This document shows, in pieces, positions 1 through 9,288 of a stretch of DNA of 64,000 bases. This DNA is from Flammeovirga agarivorans (GTDB taxonomy: Bacteria > Bacteroidota > Bacteroidia > Cytophagales > Flammeovirgaceae). The notes below the pieces were generated by a model. The model made no database searches, was not told where the DNA came from, and saw only the letters and a list, made by a program, of their open reading frames with translations. The stretch's first letter is position 1. Each line of letters begins with the position of its first letter. The translations under genes were made by a program, and so were the position numbers. Where the stretch lies: contig NZ_JABAIL010000006.1 of the NCBI RefSeq assembly GCF_012641475.1, positions 124,001-188,000 on the forward strand, in the 5' to 3' direction.

Positions 1-26
1 TTAAGTACGATTAATCAAATTGCAGT

Positions 27-140
27 ATGAAAAAAAAGTCAAGCGAACAAAATGTTCACTCTAGGAAATTAGTAGTACTAGAGGTCTTGGTTATTACTAG
101 TTTAATTGGTCTAATCATTTTAATAGTAACAATTACTTAA
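27..140 (+). CDS. Possible small membrane peptide (37 aa)
   Basis: A short open frame starts at ATG 27 and ends at TAA 138-140. It has a charged, lysine-rich N-terminus and one hydrophobic stretch (about residues 16-37) that could span the membrane. An in-frame stop at 12-14 shows that it is not simply the tail of a longer gene entering from the left. No family is recognised, and no convincing ribosome binding site is visible. It could be a chance frame in AT-rich intergenic DNA. Confidence 0.2.
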   Translation: MKKKSSEQNVHSRKLVVLEVLVITSLIGLIILIVTIT

Positions 141-339
141 AAGTTAGGCCAATAGTTTCGACACAATTTGATGCCCTACGGCAATTTTTTTACTTAAAAA
201 CCGAAATGAAAATATTATGAAAAAGACTGATACTTAAACAAAATTTCAAACTCTCATTTATGCTATCTCTAACTATTCGCTATAGTTTAATATATAACAT
301 ATTTCTATAGTATCTGATGAATTTAATCTAGAAAATGAA
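141..339. other. Leader region upstream of the xylan susC
   Basis: This AT-rich gap precedes the first susC gene and should hold its promoter. I found no clean match to the Bacteroidota -7 element TAnnTTTG; TAGTTTCG near 151 is the nearest and lacks one consensus base. The C-run motif found in front of the galactan genes is absent here, which suggests a different regulator for the xylan operon. Confidence 0.4.
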
Positions 340-3300
340 ATGAACAATTATTTACTTAGAGTGGGTGTACCTCATAAAGTACATCTAATGCTTACTCTAT
401 TTTGCTTTCTTCTTTTTCCTAAATTACTCTGTGCTCAAGACTCACGAATTATTAAAGGAGTTGTAGTTGATAACAATAACAGCCTACCTCTTCCTGGTGT
501 AAATGTTTATATAGTTGGAACTACCGTTGGAACAATCACCAACTTTGATGGGGAGTACTCTCTGGAAGTTCCTTCTGATAAAACTGAGCTAGGGTTTCGA
601 TATATAGGTTACATAGATCAAACAGTAACGATCGGCAACCAAAAGAAAATTGATATTTCTTTGAGTGAAGACGTGATGCAATTAGAAGAAATTGTTGTTG
701 TTGGATATGGTACACAGGAAAGAGCTAAAGTAACAGGTGCAATTGCAACGGTTGATTCAGAAACGATTACTTCTACTCCTGTATACACTGCAGATCAGGC
801 CTTACAAGGTAGAGCAACTGGTGTTTCTGTAACGAATAACGGTTCTCCAGGTAGTGACCCTATTGTACAAATTCGTGGTGTTATGGGTACAAGTGGAAAT
901 AACCCTCTGATTGTAGTGGATGGTATCATTGTACAAGGTTTAGGAGATCTGAACCCTGCTGATATTGAAACGATGTCGGTATTAAAAGATGCATCTACAA
1001 CGGCAATTTATGGTGCTCAAGGTGCAAATGGTGTAGTTGTAATTACGACAAAGAAAGGAAAGTCAGGTGATATTAAAATCGATATCGATGGTTACCGAGG
1101 TGTACAAATGGTCCAAAAGCAACACGAGGTAATGGAAAGAGACGATTATATCAACTATTCTCGCATGTGGGGTAATGCAGCACAAGGAAGACTCGAAAAT
1201 GAAAAATATGCTGATATCAGTAAATATAATACGAATTGGCAAGATGAGATTTTCCAAAATGGAATCATTGAAAACTACAATGTAGGCTTATCAGGTGGTG
1301 GAGAAAACACCAATTATAGAATTAGCGGTAATTACATGAATCAAGAAGGTGTGTTAAAGAACACTGGAATTGAAAGATTTATGTTTAGATCAAATGCGAA
1401 TTATACGAAAGGCAGATTGAAAGTGGCTCAAACTTTTTCCGTTTCATCTACAGAGAAAAAGCCTGAACAAACAAGTGCTGGACGCTCGGCCTTGGAACAT
1501 GCGATAAAAATGCCTCCGTACCTTACACCGTATAATGCAAGTAACTTAGGTGGTTTTCAAGGAACAGATATTCAGTTGGACGGACAAGATGCTGAAAACC
1601 CAGTACGAGTTTTAGAGCATACGGAGATATCAAATAAGAGAGTGAACTTAATGGGAACATTATCTGCAGAACTCGAACTATTCCAAGGTTTTTCGATCAA
1701 AGGACAAGGTGGTATCGACTACTTTAACTATAACAACGATTTATTCTCACCTTCTTACGATGATGGGTCCGCTTTAGCTAGACCAACAAGGTCATTAATT
1801 GAGAAGGGGTATGGTTCTCATGCCATGATGACCTTAATTGGTCAAGCGACCTACAACAAACAATTTGGTAAGCATAATGTAAATGCTGTTGCAGTTGTGG
1901 AACGTATTGAGAAGAAAAATATGAACGCTGGTACATCAAGTTTTAATGAGATTACCAATGAGATAAAAAATACAACAAATACAGATCTTACTGGAGGTTC
2001 TTTTACTGTAGATTATGGTAAACTTGGTTACTTAGGGCGTATCAATTATGATTATGACGGAAGGTACTTATTTGCTGCTTCCTACAGAAGAGATGCTTCG
2101 TCAAGGTTTGGTAGCAATAACCGATGGGCTGGATTCTATTCTGTTTCTTTAGGTTGGAATGTATTAGATGAAGCTTTTATTCCCGATTCAGAATGGATGT
2201 CTCAACTTAAGTTAAGAGGTAGTTACGGATCTGTTGGTAACGATAATATTGGCGATTATAGATATTCAGCATCTATTGTATCAGGGAATCACAGTTATGT
2301 TTTTAATGGTGCAAATGGGGTATATCAGGCATTTGGTACTACAGCAGGAAATCTACCAAACCCAGATTTAAGATGGGAAACCACTTATATGACGAACGTT
2401 GGTGTAGACTTAGGTTTCTTTGAAGACCGACTGACTTTATCTGCTGAATATTATAAAAACGAAAGTAACGATCTACTTATCAATGTTCGACAAGTATCAT
2501 CGATTGGTGGTGTAAATGCTACTCAGGCAAAAAATGCAGGGTCAGCTCAAGTAAGTGGTTTTGAATTTAACTTAGGAATCAAAAACCAGGAAAAAGCACT
2601 TAAGTGGTCTACAAACCTTAACATCAGTACAATGGAAAACATTGTCAATGATTTAGGTGGAGAAATTCTTTACGAAGGGTACTATGAAAATAACGGTTCT
2701 ATTTTAAGAACAATCGAAGGTGAACCTTTAAGACATTTTTATGGGTACCAAACTCTAGGGATCTTCCGTTCATGGGAGGAGATTTACACTTCACCTGTAC
2801 AAACATCAAATACGGCTCCTGGAGATATTAAGTTCAAAGATATTTCTGGCCCTGATGGTACGCCAGATGGTGTGATCGATCATTATGATCAAACAATAAT
2901 TGGTAACCCAACACCTGATATTGTGTTTGGTTTGAATATGGATTTCAGTTACAAGAATTTTGACTTAAACATATTTTTTAATGGTACTTATGGTAACGAA
3001 ATCTATAATACAACGAGATGGTATTTAGAAGGAGGTCAAAGATTCTTTAATGCAAATCCTAAGATGCTTGATGCTTGGACGCCTGAGAATCCAGATTCAG
3101 ATGTACCAAGATTAAGCGAATCGGGTGATAATCTAAGAACATCTAATCGTTTTGTTGAAGATGGTTCATACCTAAGACTAAAGAATGTGACTCTAGGGTA
3201 TACACTTCCAAAGAAAGTATTATCAAAATACATTTCGAGATGTAGATTCTATGTCAGTGGCCAAAATGTTTTTACAGTGACAAAATACTCTGGTTTGGAT

Positions 3301-3414
3301 CCTGAAGTTGGAGCTGCTGCTGCAAGTGGTAACAACCCAGCAGAGACAGGTATTGACAGAGGTAATTACCCAACACCATTGACAATTATCGGAGGATTAC
3401 AATTAAACTTCTAA
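340..3414 (+). CDS. susC: SusC/RagA-family TonB-dependent outer-membrane transporter (xylan locus)
   Basis: This 1024-residue protein is an outer-membrane TonB-dependent channel that imports oligosaccharides captured by its SusD partner. It has an N-terminal hydrophobic export signal ending near residue 33 (LLCAQD), then a carboxypeptidase-regulatory-like domain (about 37-115). The EEIVVVGYG segment typical of SusC follows, then a plug domain with IVVDGI and a C-terminal beta barrel ending in a hydrophobic QLNF. Length is normal for the family. It is the first gene of an operon; the susD stop-to-start gap is only 5 bp. Xylan or xylo-oligosaccharide as substrate is inferred from the downstream GH10 and GH43 genes. 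An alternative start at Met17 or so would give a shorter signal peptide. Confidence 0.95.
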   Translation: MNNYLLRVGVPHKVHLMLTLFCFLLFPKLLCAQDSRIIKGVVVDNNNSLPLPGVNVYIVGTTVGTITNFDGEYSLEVPSDKTELGFRYIGYIDQTVTIGNQKKIDISLSEDVMQLEEIVVVGYGTQERAKVTGAIATVDSETITSTPVYTADQALQGRATGVSVTNNGSPGSDPIVQIRGVMGTSGNNPLIVVDGIIVQGLGDLNPADIETMSVLKDASTTAIYGAQGANGVVVITTKKGKSGDIKIDIDGYRGVQMVQKQHEVMERDDYINYSRMWGNAAQGRLENEKYADISKYNTNWQDEIFQNGIIENYNVGLSGGGENTNYRISGNYMNQEGVLKNTGIERFMFRSNANYTKGRLKVAQTFSVSSTEKKPEQTSAGRSALEHAIKMPPYLTPYNASNLGGFQGTDIQLDGQDAENPVRVLEHTEISNKRVNLMGTLSAELELFQGFSIKGQGGIDYFNYNNDLFSPSYDDGSALARPTRSLIEKGYGSHAMMTLIGQATYNKQFGKHNVNAVAVVERIEKKNMNAGTSSFNEITNEIKNTTNTDLTGGSFTVDYGKLGYLGRINYDYDGRYLFAASYRRDASSRFGSNNRWAGFYSVSLGWNVLDEAFIPDSEWMSQLKLRGSYGSVGNDNIGDYRYSASIVSGNHSYVFNGANGVYQAFGTTAGNLPNPDLRWETTYMTNVGVDLGFFEDRLTLSAEYYKNESNDLLINVRQVSSIGGVNATQAKNAGSAQVSGFEFNLGIKNQEKALKWSTNLNISTMENIVNDLGGEILYEGYYENNGSILRTIEGEPLRHFYGYQTLGIFRSWEEIYTSPVQTSNTAPGDIKFKDISGPDGTPDGVIDHYDQTIIGNPTPDIVFGLNMDFSYKNFDLNIFFNGTYGNEIYNTTRWYLEGGQRFFNANPKMLDAWTPENPDSDVPRLSESGDNLRTSNRFVEDGSYLRLKNVTLGYTLPKKVLSKYISRCRFYVSGQNVFTVTKYSGLDPEVGAAAASGNNPAETGIDRGNYPTPLTIIGGLQLNF

Positions 3415-3419
3415 ACAGC

Positions 3420-4889
3420 ATGAAAAAATCATATTATATATATTCCGTTGTCTTGATGTTAGTTTTTGGGAGTGGCTGTAGTACAGATTTCCTGAACATT
3501 TCTAATCCAAACGAACTAACAGAAGACACTTACTTTAAGAACAAATCACAGTTACAATCTTCTGTAGATGCTTCTTATGTAAACCTTCAATCTAAAGGAT
3601 TATATATCCGTCATCTATTCTTTATGAATGATAATATGGGACATGAGGTGGAACTAAACCCCCAACATGAACCCGACAAGAGGCAGTATTATAATTTTAC
3701 TTTTGATGCCAATCATGAAGGAATTTTCACCTATTGGGATAACTGTTTCAGAGGTATAAATAAAGCCAACTTTGTGATATCTAATCAAGAAAAGTTCGAA
3801 AATGTATCTCAAGATGATATTGATAGAGCATTAGGCGAAACTCATTTTATGAGGGCTTTCTACTACCATTTATTAGTTACAAGGTTTGGTGGTGTGCCGA
3901 TCTATTCAGAATTGACAAGTACTCCTAATCCAAGAGCGACAAAAGAGGAAGTATATCAGTTTATTCTAGAAGATCTAGCGTTAGCTGCACAGCTTTTACC
4001 TGTACAAGCAAATACTGAAGGTGGAAGAGCATCTTCTGGTGCCGCTTGGGCATTAAAAGGTAAAATGCATCTATACCGTCAGGAGTGGCAGGAAGCGAAG
4101 GAAAGCTTTGAGAAAGTAACAGGTTATACATTGGTTGATGAATACAAAGACAACTTCTTAGAAGAAACAGAATATAATACGGAGTCTGTTTTCGAAGTAG
4201 GTTTTACAAGAGAGTTTGGTTGGTCAGATCAAGATACTTGGTGGGTAGAAGATGCATCGGGTATGCAGTTCGTATCTCTTAGAGGTCAAGAATATGGGTG
4301 GAATGATTGGTTTAATTCTTATCCAGGAGATGACCTATTGGATGAGTACGAAGCCAATGACCCTAGATATACTGCAAACTTCTACACTGATGGCGAATTA
4401 TTTAATAATGATACAGAAGTGGTAAGCTTACCAGACCATAGAGCGGCATGGAAGAAGTACCAGAATTATTACCAAAGACCAAAAGAAGAAATTGCTTCTG
4501 GTATTAATCATAGGGTGATCCGATATGCTGATGTCTTGTTGATGTGGGCAGAAGCAGAAAATGAACTTGGTAATTCTAGTAAAGCAATTGATTTAATGAA
4601 TCAGGTGCGAACAAGGGTGAGCATGCCTTTATATGGTTCTTCAGAGATGAATGCCAACTATCCGGTAAGTAACAAATCAGAAATCTTTAATGCTATTGTT
4701 CATGAACGTAAAGTAGAGTTAGCTGGAGAGCAGGTAAGGTATAACGATTTATTAAGATGGGGTTTAGCTGAGTCTTTCTTACAAGGGACAGGCTTTGTTA
4801 AAGGGAAATCAGAATTGCTTCCTATTCCTCAAAAAGAAATTGATGTTAACCCCGAAATCTCTGCAGGGGATCAAAACCCTGGATATTAA
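3420..4889 (+). CDS. susD: SusD/RagB-family surface glycan-binding lipoprotein (xylan locus)
   Basis: This 489-residue lipoprotein forms the lid over the SusC channel and binds oligosaccharide at the cell surface. The N-terminus is a lipoprotein signal with the lipidated cysteine at about residue 20 (FGSGC), followed by the usual FLNISNPNELTEDTYF start of SusD proteins. Family hallmarks include a central helical repeat region (ALGETHFMRAFYYH), the late VIRYADVLLMWAEAENE helix and a C-terminal LLPIPQKEIDVNP. It lies 5 bp after susC, so the two are surely co-transcribed. Substrate is inferred from the operon. Confidence 0.95.
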   Translation: MKKSYYIYSVVLMLVFGSGCSTDFLNISNPNELTEDTYFKNKSQLQSSVDASYVNLQSKGLYIRHLFFMNDNMGHEVELNPQHEPDKRQYYNFTFDANHEGIFTYWDNCFRGINKANFVISNQEKFENVSQDDIDRALGETHFMRAFYYHLLVTRFGGVPIYSELTSTPNPRATKEEVYQFILEDLALAAQLLPVQANTEGGRASSGAAWALKGKMHLYRQEWQEAKESFEKVTGYTLVDEYKDNFLEETEYNTESVFEVGFTREFGWSDQDTWWVEDASGMQFVSLRGQEYGWNDWFNSYPGDDLLDEYEANDPRYTANFYTDGELFNNDTEVVSLPDHRAAWKKYQNYYQRPKEEIASGINHRVIRYADVLLMWAEAENELGNSSKAIDLMNQVRTRVSMPLYGSSEMNANYPVSNKSEIFNAIVHERKVELAGEQVRYNDLLRWGLAESFLQGTGFVKGKSELLPIPQKEIDVNPEISAGDQNPGY

Positions 4890-4934
4890 TCCATGGCAAA
4901 GTGAACATACTTTTGAATTGAAAATGATATTAAT

Positions 4935-6161
4935 ATGAAAAAGCAATATATCTTTCTTCTAATCTCAGTGTTAAGTGTAATGTGGAGTTGCTCTACAGAT
5001 GAAACAACTGTGGTGGAAGAAATGCCAAAAGCTGCATTTACTGCGACTCCAACCAATGAAAACCCCAATTATATTGTACTAGAAAATCAATCGACGGGTA
5101 CAAATATTATGAGCTCTTGGAAGTTCAAAGAGGATGGCCCATTTGTTAGAGGGTCTCAAAGTAGCGATACAACATATTATCCTAATGAAGGGACTTATAA
5201 AGTCACACTTTACACAGGAAATAATTTGGGGGTGGACACAATCTCACAGGAAATTATTATCGAACAAAGAGACCCTGATTTACCACCAATTGGAGGTGAT
5301 GATGCTTTTCTTCTTTTAGGTGATTTTGAAGATGGAGAAGTAGGAGATTGGAATGCATGGGGACAAGATGTTTCGGTGGTGAGTAACCCTGCTGGTTCTG
5401 CAGTAAACTCTTCGGACTTAGTATTAAAAATGACACAAACAGAACCATGGCAAAATAGTGCAGTTCGAAATATCCCTCAGGTGACTTCATTTGCGACTAA
5501 AATTGTAGTGGATGTTTATTTTGAACAAGAAGGTGATTTGAAATTACAAATAGAAGGTGACTTTGCAACGGGTTATTTCCAATCGGTTACACCTGGTGAG
5601 TGGGTTACTTTAGAGTATACTCTTGAAGGAGAAGTTGACGACAGTACTGAATACCCTTGGATATTATTTCAAGGTAATACTTCAGGAAGTTATTATATCG
5701 ATAATATTAAGTATTACGCATTAGATATTGGAGGAGATAACGGAACTGTTTATGGTGATTTTGAAGATGAGCAAGTTGGTGACTGGAACGCTTGGAATCA
5801 AGATGTCTCTGTTATTGCTAACCCTGCCGTAGATGCAGTAAACTCTTCTGATTTTGTGCTACTGATGACACAGGTAGATCCTTTTTCAGTAAATGCGGTA
5901 AGAAATGGACAAATAGTTGGTGTTGCAGCCGATAAAATTACGGTTGATGTGTACTTCGAACAAGCGGGGTCTCTGAAATTACAATTAGAAAGTGATTTTG
6001 AGACAGGATACTTCCTAGATGTGGAACCAGGTAAGTGGGTGACATTAGAATATGATTTGAACGGACAAATTGATGGAAGTATCGAATACCCTTGGGTGGT
6101 GATTCAAGGGAATACCCCAGGTAATTATTACATAGATAATATTACTTATTACGAACAGTAA
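4935..6161 (+). CDS. Surface glycan-binding lipoprotein with PKD-like domain and two tandem CBM-like repeats
   Basis: This 408-residue lipoprotein (lipidated Cys about 19, VMWSC) sits where SusE/SusF or other surface glycan-binding proteins lie. Residues about 30-118 form a PKD-like beta sandwich. Residues about 129-262 and 274-408 are two close copies of one beta-sandwich domain. Both begin GDFEDxxVGDWNAW and share VDVYFEQ, W-V-T-L-E-Y and YYIDNI-YY near the end. The layout resembles carbohydrate-binding modules of the CBM4 type, and aromatic residues are conserved in both copies. The role in holding xylan at the surface is inferred from position between susD and the GH10 gene. No catalytic residues are visible. 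Confidence 0.75.
   Translation: MKKQYIFLLISVLSVMWSCSTDETTVVEEMPKAAFTATPTNENPNYIVLENQSTGTNIMSSWKFKEDGPFVRGSQSSDTTYYPNEGTYKVTLYTGNNLGVDTISQEIIIEQRDPDLPPIGGDDAFLLLGDFEDGEVGDWNAWGQDVSVVSNPAGSAVNSSDLVLKMTQTEPWQNSAVRNIPQVTSFATKIVVDVYFEQEGDLKLQIEGDFATGYFQSVTPGEWVTLEYTLEGEVDDSTEYPWILFQGNTSGSYYIDNIKYYALDIGGDNGTVYGDFEDEQVGDWNAWNQDVSVIANPAVDAVNSSDFVLLMTQVDPFSVNAVRNGQIVGVAADKITVDVYFEQAGSLKLQLESDFETGYFLDVEPGKWVTLEYDLNGQIDGSIEYPWVVIQGNTPGNYYIDNITYYEQ
5319..6158 (+). repeat. Tandem duplicated domain-coding repeat
   Basis: Two units, about 5319-5717 and 5754-6158, encode near-copies of the same roughly 133-residue domain of the binding lipoprotein. The DNA itself is also similar, for example around the GATTGGAATGCATGG and GACTGGAACGCTTGG segments. 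This indicates an internal duplication. Confidence 0.8.
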
Positions 6162-6165
6162 ATAG

Positions 6166-6194
6166 ACAATCCAGGGATCAACTCCCTGGACTGT
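6166..6194 (+). other. Intercistronic hairpin
   Basis: TCCAGGGA (6170-6177) and TCCCTGGA (6183-6190) pair around a TCAAC loop, extended by ACA/TGT after one mismatch. There is no T-tract, so full termination is unlikely. It may stabilise or process the message between the binding-protein gene and the GH10 gene. Confidence 0.5.
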
Positions 6195-6219
6195 TTCCTA
6201 AAGATTTAAAGAAAATACA

Positions 6220-7566
6220 ATGAAAAGAATATTAATATTGTTATCAACTTTGGTGACCCTCTTGTCATCATGTGAAGATAATCAAGTTCAGGAGGTAACA
6301 CTTTCCTCTCCAGATATCTATAAGATTTCAAATTTAAAAGCCAGTAGCTTCACAGCAGATTGGACAAGTATTGTCAATGCACAAAGTTATGAACTTAATT
6401 TAGCAACAGATGCCAACTTTACTAATCTGGTATCACCCTATGAAAGTGTAGCAACGAAAGAAGATTCTTATCACTTTGAGGGGGTTGAAAATGGTCAGAC
6501 ATTTTATGTAAGAGTCAAAGCACTTTATAAGGATAAATCATCGGATTATTCCAACTCAAAATCTATCACAACATTAGAAGAAGACGGTGTAGAACCTGAT
6601 ACCCCTTTAAAAGATGTTGCTACTACATTTAGAGTAGGTATGGCCACCATTGTGAACCGCTTAAATGGTACTCATGATGAAATCTATAAGAGAGAGTACA
6701 ATCAAATTACTGCTGAGTGGGAAATGAAAATGAACATTATGTACCCTGAAGAAGGTAGGTATGATTTTACTCTTGCTGATCAATTGGTAGAATATGCTCA
6801 GAATAACAATATGGAAATTCATGGACATGCATTGATTTGGCATGCAGCAACTCCTGATTGGGTGGTGAATTTTGAGGGAACTGATGCTGAGTTTTCTGAT
6901 ATGGTAGAAGACTACATTAAAACTACAGTGACTAGATATAAAGGAAAAGTGTTGTCATGGGATGTTGTGAACGAAGCCATAGATGATGTTGGAGGGAACT
7001 ATAGAAGTTCGGTATTCTTAGATCGAATGGGAGAAGAGTACATCGCAAAATGTTTTCAATGGGCGAGAGAAGCTGACCCAGATGTATTGTTATTTTACAA
7101 CGATTACAACTTATGTTGGGATAGAACTAAGCTGAATGGAGTAATCGATAAGGTTATTACTAATTTTAAAACAAACGGAATTCCTCTAGATGGTATTGGT
7201 TTTCAAATGCACATAGGCTACAACGGACCTACTAAAACCAAAATTGCAGAACACACCAAGTTAATTACAGACGAAGGTCTCTTAATGCATTATTCAGAGT
7301 TAGATGTGAAAATCAATCCTGATAATGATTTAACTACACCTACTGAAGAGAGAGAATTTATTCAAAAAGATAAAGTACGTGAGGTTGTAGAAGTGTATAA
7401 TGCGATTCCTGAAAGCAGTAAATTCGCTTTGACTATCTGGGGACTTAAAGATGACGAATCGTGGATTCCAAGTGTACAAGGACATGACGATTGGCCATTA
7501 CTCTACGATAATAACTTTACGATTAAAAAAGCACATACAGGCTTCTTAGAAGGCCTTCAAGAATAG
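6220..7566 (+). CDS. GH10 endo-beta-1,4-xylanase, surface lipoprotein
   Basis: This 448-residue enzyme should cut internal beta-1,4-xylosyl bonds by the retaining mechanism. A lipoprotein signal ends at Cys18 (LLSSC). A fibronectin type III-like domain spans about 35-118, and the GH10 barrel about 130-445. Family motifs are GHALIWHAATPDWV, WDVVNEAI with the acid/base Glu252, and SELDVKI with the nucleophile Glu360. The barrel is of ordinary length and has no inserted binding module. It lies in the susCD operon, 58 bp after the binding protein, so it probably acts at the outer surface on bound xylan. Activity on mixed-linkage red-algal xylan is possible, because GH10 enzymes tolerate it, but this is not shown by the sequence. 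Confidence 0.92.
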   Translation: MKRILILLSTLVTLLSSCEDNQVQEVTLSSPDIYKISNLKASSFTADWTSIVNAQSYELNLATDANFTNLVSPYESVATKEDSYHFEGVENGQTFYVRVKALYKDKSSDYSNSKSITTLEEDGVEPDTPLKDVATTFRVGMATIVNRLNGTHDEIYKREYNQITAEWEMKMNIMYPEEGRYDFTLADQLVEYAQNNNMEIHGHALIWHAATPDWVVNFEGTDAEFSDMVEDYIKTTVTRYKGKVLSWDVVNEAIDDVGGNYRSSVFLDRMGEEYIAKCFQWAREADPDVLLFYNDYNLCWDRTKLNGVIDKVITNFKTNGIPLDGIGFQMHIGYNGPTKTKIAEHTKLITDEGLLMHYSELDVKINPDNDLTTPTEEREFIQKDKVREVVEVYNAIPESSKFALTIWGLKDDESWIPSVQGHDDWPLLYDNNFTIKKAHTGFLEGLQE

Positions 7567-7731
7567 AGTTAGCATATGGAGGGAGGGGGAATAGTAGTAC
7601 CTCTTTCTCCAACTAACAAACAAGCATCAAATTATTTTTATCAGCTCGTCAATGAATAGAGTACTCATTATTTATGGGACTTCTTTAAGTACTATTCTTT
7701 AAATTTTATTGACCATACTACGTAAATTAAA

Positions 7732-9255
7732 ATGAAACTAGATCACCAAAAAGTTTCTCTTAAGGAGAAGGTGGGATACAGTCTTGGAGATTGTTCTGTA
7801 AACTTCGTTTTTCAAATAATGTTGGTATTTCAGTTGGGGTTTTACACCGATGTTTTTGGAATAAAAGCAACAGCTGCAGGTACAATTCTTCTTATGGCAA
7901 GGATCATCGATGCCTTTGTTGACCCTTTGGTAGGAATAATGTCGGACAGAACAAATACCAAGTGGGGGAAGTATAGACCATGGGTGTTATGGACTGCGCT
8001 ACCTTTTGGCTTATTCTTCTTTCTTGCATTTACCACACCCGATGTTTCAGAACAATATAAGATAATCTATGCAGGGATAACATATACCCTGTTAATGGCC
8101 ATCTACTCACTTAACAATACACCTTACTCTGCTTTGCATGGAGTAATGTCAAGTAATATAGATGAAAGAACTAGTATTGGTTCTGTTCGATTTGTTTTAG
8201 CGATGGTCGCATCATTAATAGTACAAGGCTTTACTTTACCATTAGTAGATAAGTTAGGGCAAGGAGACGATCAAAAAGGCTGGTCTATGGCTATTGGTGT
8301 TTTGGCATTAGTTTCTATTGTATTTTTTATCATTACTTTTTTGTCAACCAAAGAAAGGATCACTCCACCGGCCACCCAAAAAACATCAATAAAACAAGAC
8401 ATTAAAGACCTACGACATAATGGGCCATGGTTTTCTATGTTTATCGTGACTCTATTTATCTTTACTACTTTGTCTTTATGGGGTGGCGGAATGTATTACT
8501 TTTTTAGTTATTACATGGAGCCTGAAGCTATCTTTTCATTCCTGAAGGAATTCAATTTAGTAAAACAGTTAGATCAAGAAAGTTCTATGATGTACAATAT
8601 TATGGATGCTTTTGGTTTGTTGGTATTGCCAGATAAAAGCAATGCTTTTAGTGTAGGATTCAGCTTTTTTAATATGGTGGGTCAGTTTTTTACGATAGTA
8701 GGAGTCTTGACCATGTCTTCATTTTTAGCTAAGAAATTTGGCAAGCGAAATACATTTATCGTATGTCTTTTTATGACGGCTATTTTTACGGGGTTATTTT
8801 TCTTCGTTCCATCGGATAGAGTAGATCTTGCGTTTAGTTTAAATATTCTAAAATCGATTTTTTATGCTCCAACTATTCCCCTTCTATGGGCAATGATGGG
8901 AGATGTAGCAGACTATTCGGAATGGAAATACAAAAGAAGAGCTACAGGTTTTGTTTTCTCAGGGATTGTATTTGCGCTTAAGGCAGGTTTAGGTTTTGGT
9001 GGTGCGCTGTGTGGGTGGATTGTTTCTATATATGGCTATGAACCAAATGCTATACAATCTCCCGATGCAATTTTTGGTATTCGACTTACAGCTTCCATTG
9101 TGCCATCAGCAACATTTATGGTATCAGTAATTTCATTGATTTTCTATGTGATTACAAAAGAGTTTAATATCAAAATGCAAAAAGATCTATCCGAGAGAAG
9201 AGAACAGTTACACATGGCCAATGTTACCGAAGTAGAAAATTCGATCACTATATAG
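7732..9255 (+). CDS. GPH-family (MelB-like) sugar:cation symporter
   Basis: This 507-residue inner-membrane protein has about twelve hydrophobic segments and the glycoside-pentoside-hexuronide family features: an N-terminal KVGYSLGDCSVNFVFQ, then DAFVDPLVGIMSDRTNTKWGKYRPW in loop 2-3, and GDVADYSEWKYKRRATG in the later loop. It should import a small sugar, probably xylose or xylo-oligosaccharide, into the cytoplasm with a cation. The following cytoplasmic GH43 fits import of intact oligosaccharides. It lies in the same direction as the susCD operon after a 165-bp gap, which might contain an additional promoter. Confidence 0.88.
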   Translation: MKLDHQKVSLKEKVGYSLGDCSVNFVFQIMLVFQLGFYTDVFGIKATAAGTILLMARIIDAFVDPLVGIMSDRTNTKWGKYRPWVLWTALPFGLFFFLAFTTPDVSEQYKIIYAGITYTLLMAIYSLNNTPYSALHGVMSSNIDERTSIGSVRFVLAMVASLIVQGFTLPLVDKLGQGDDQKGWSMAIGVLALVSIVFFIITFLSTKERITPPATQKTSIKQDIKDLRHNGPWFSMFIVTLFIFTTLSLWGGGMYYFFSYYMEPEAIFSFLKEFNLVKQLDQESSMMYNIMDAFGLLVLPDKSNAFSVGFSFFNMVGQFFTIVGVLTMSSFLAKKFGKRNTFIVCLFMTAIFTGLFFFVPSDRVDLAFSLNILKSIFYAPTIPLLWAMMGDVADYSEWKYKRRATGFVFSGIVFALKAGLGFGGALCGWIVSIYGYEPNAIQSPDAIFGIRLTASIVPSATFMVSVISLIFYVITKEFNIKMQKDLSERREQLHMANVTEVENSITI

Positions 9256-9288
9256 TTTATATATAATAGTTATTAAAAATATAAAAAA

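Noticed and set aside
7576-7612. G-rich run and weak hairpin (GGAGGGAGGGGG ... CCTCTTTCTCC) before the symporter gene
   Set aside because: The stem needs several wobble pairs and has no T-tract. The G-run is in a different context and orientation from the galactan operator, so neither terminator nor operator is supported.
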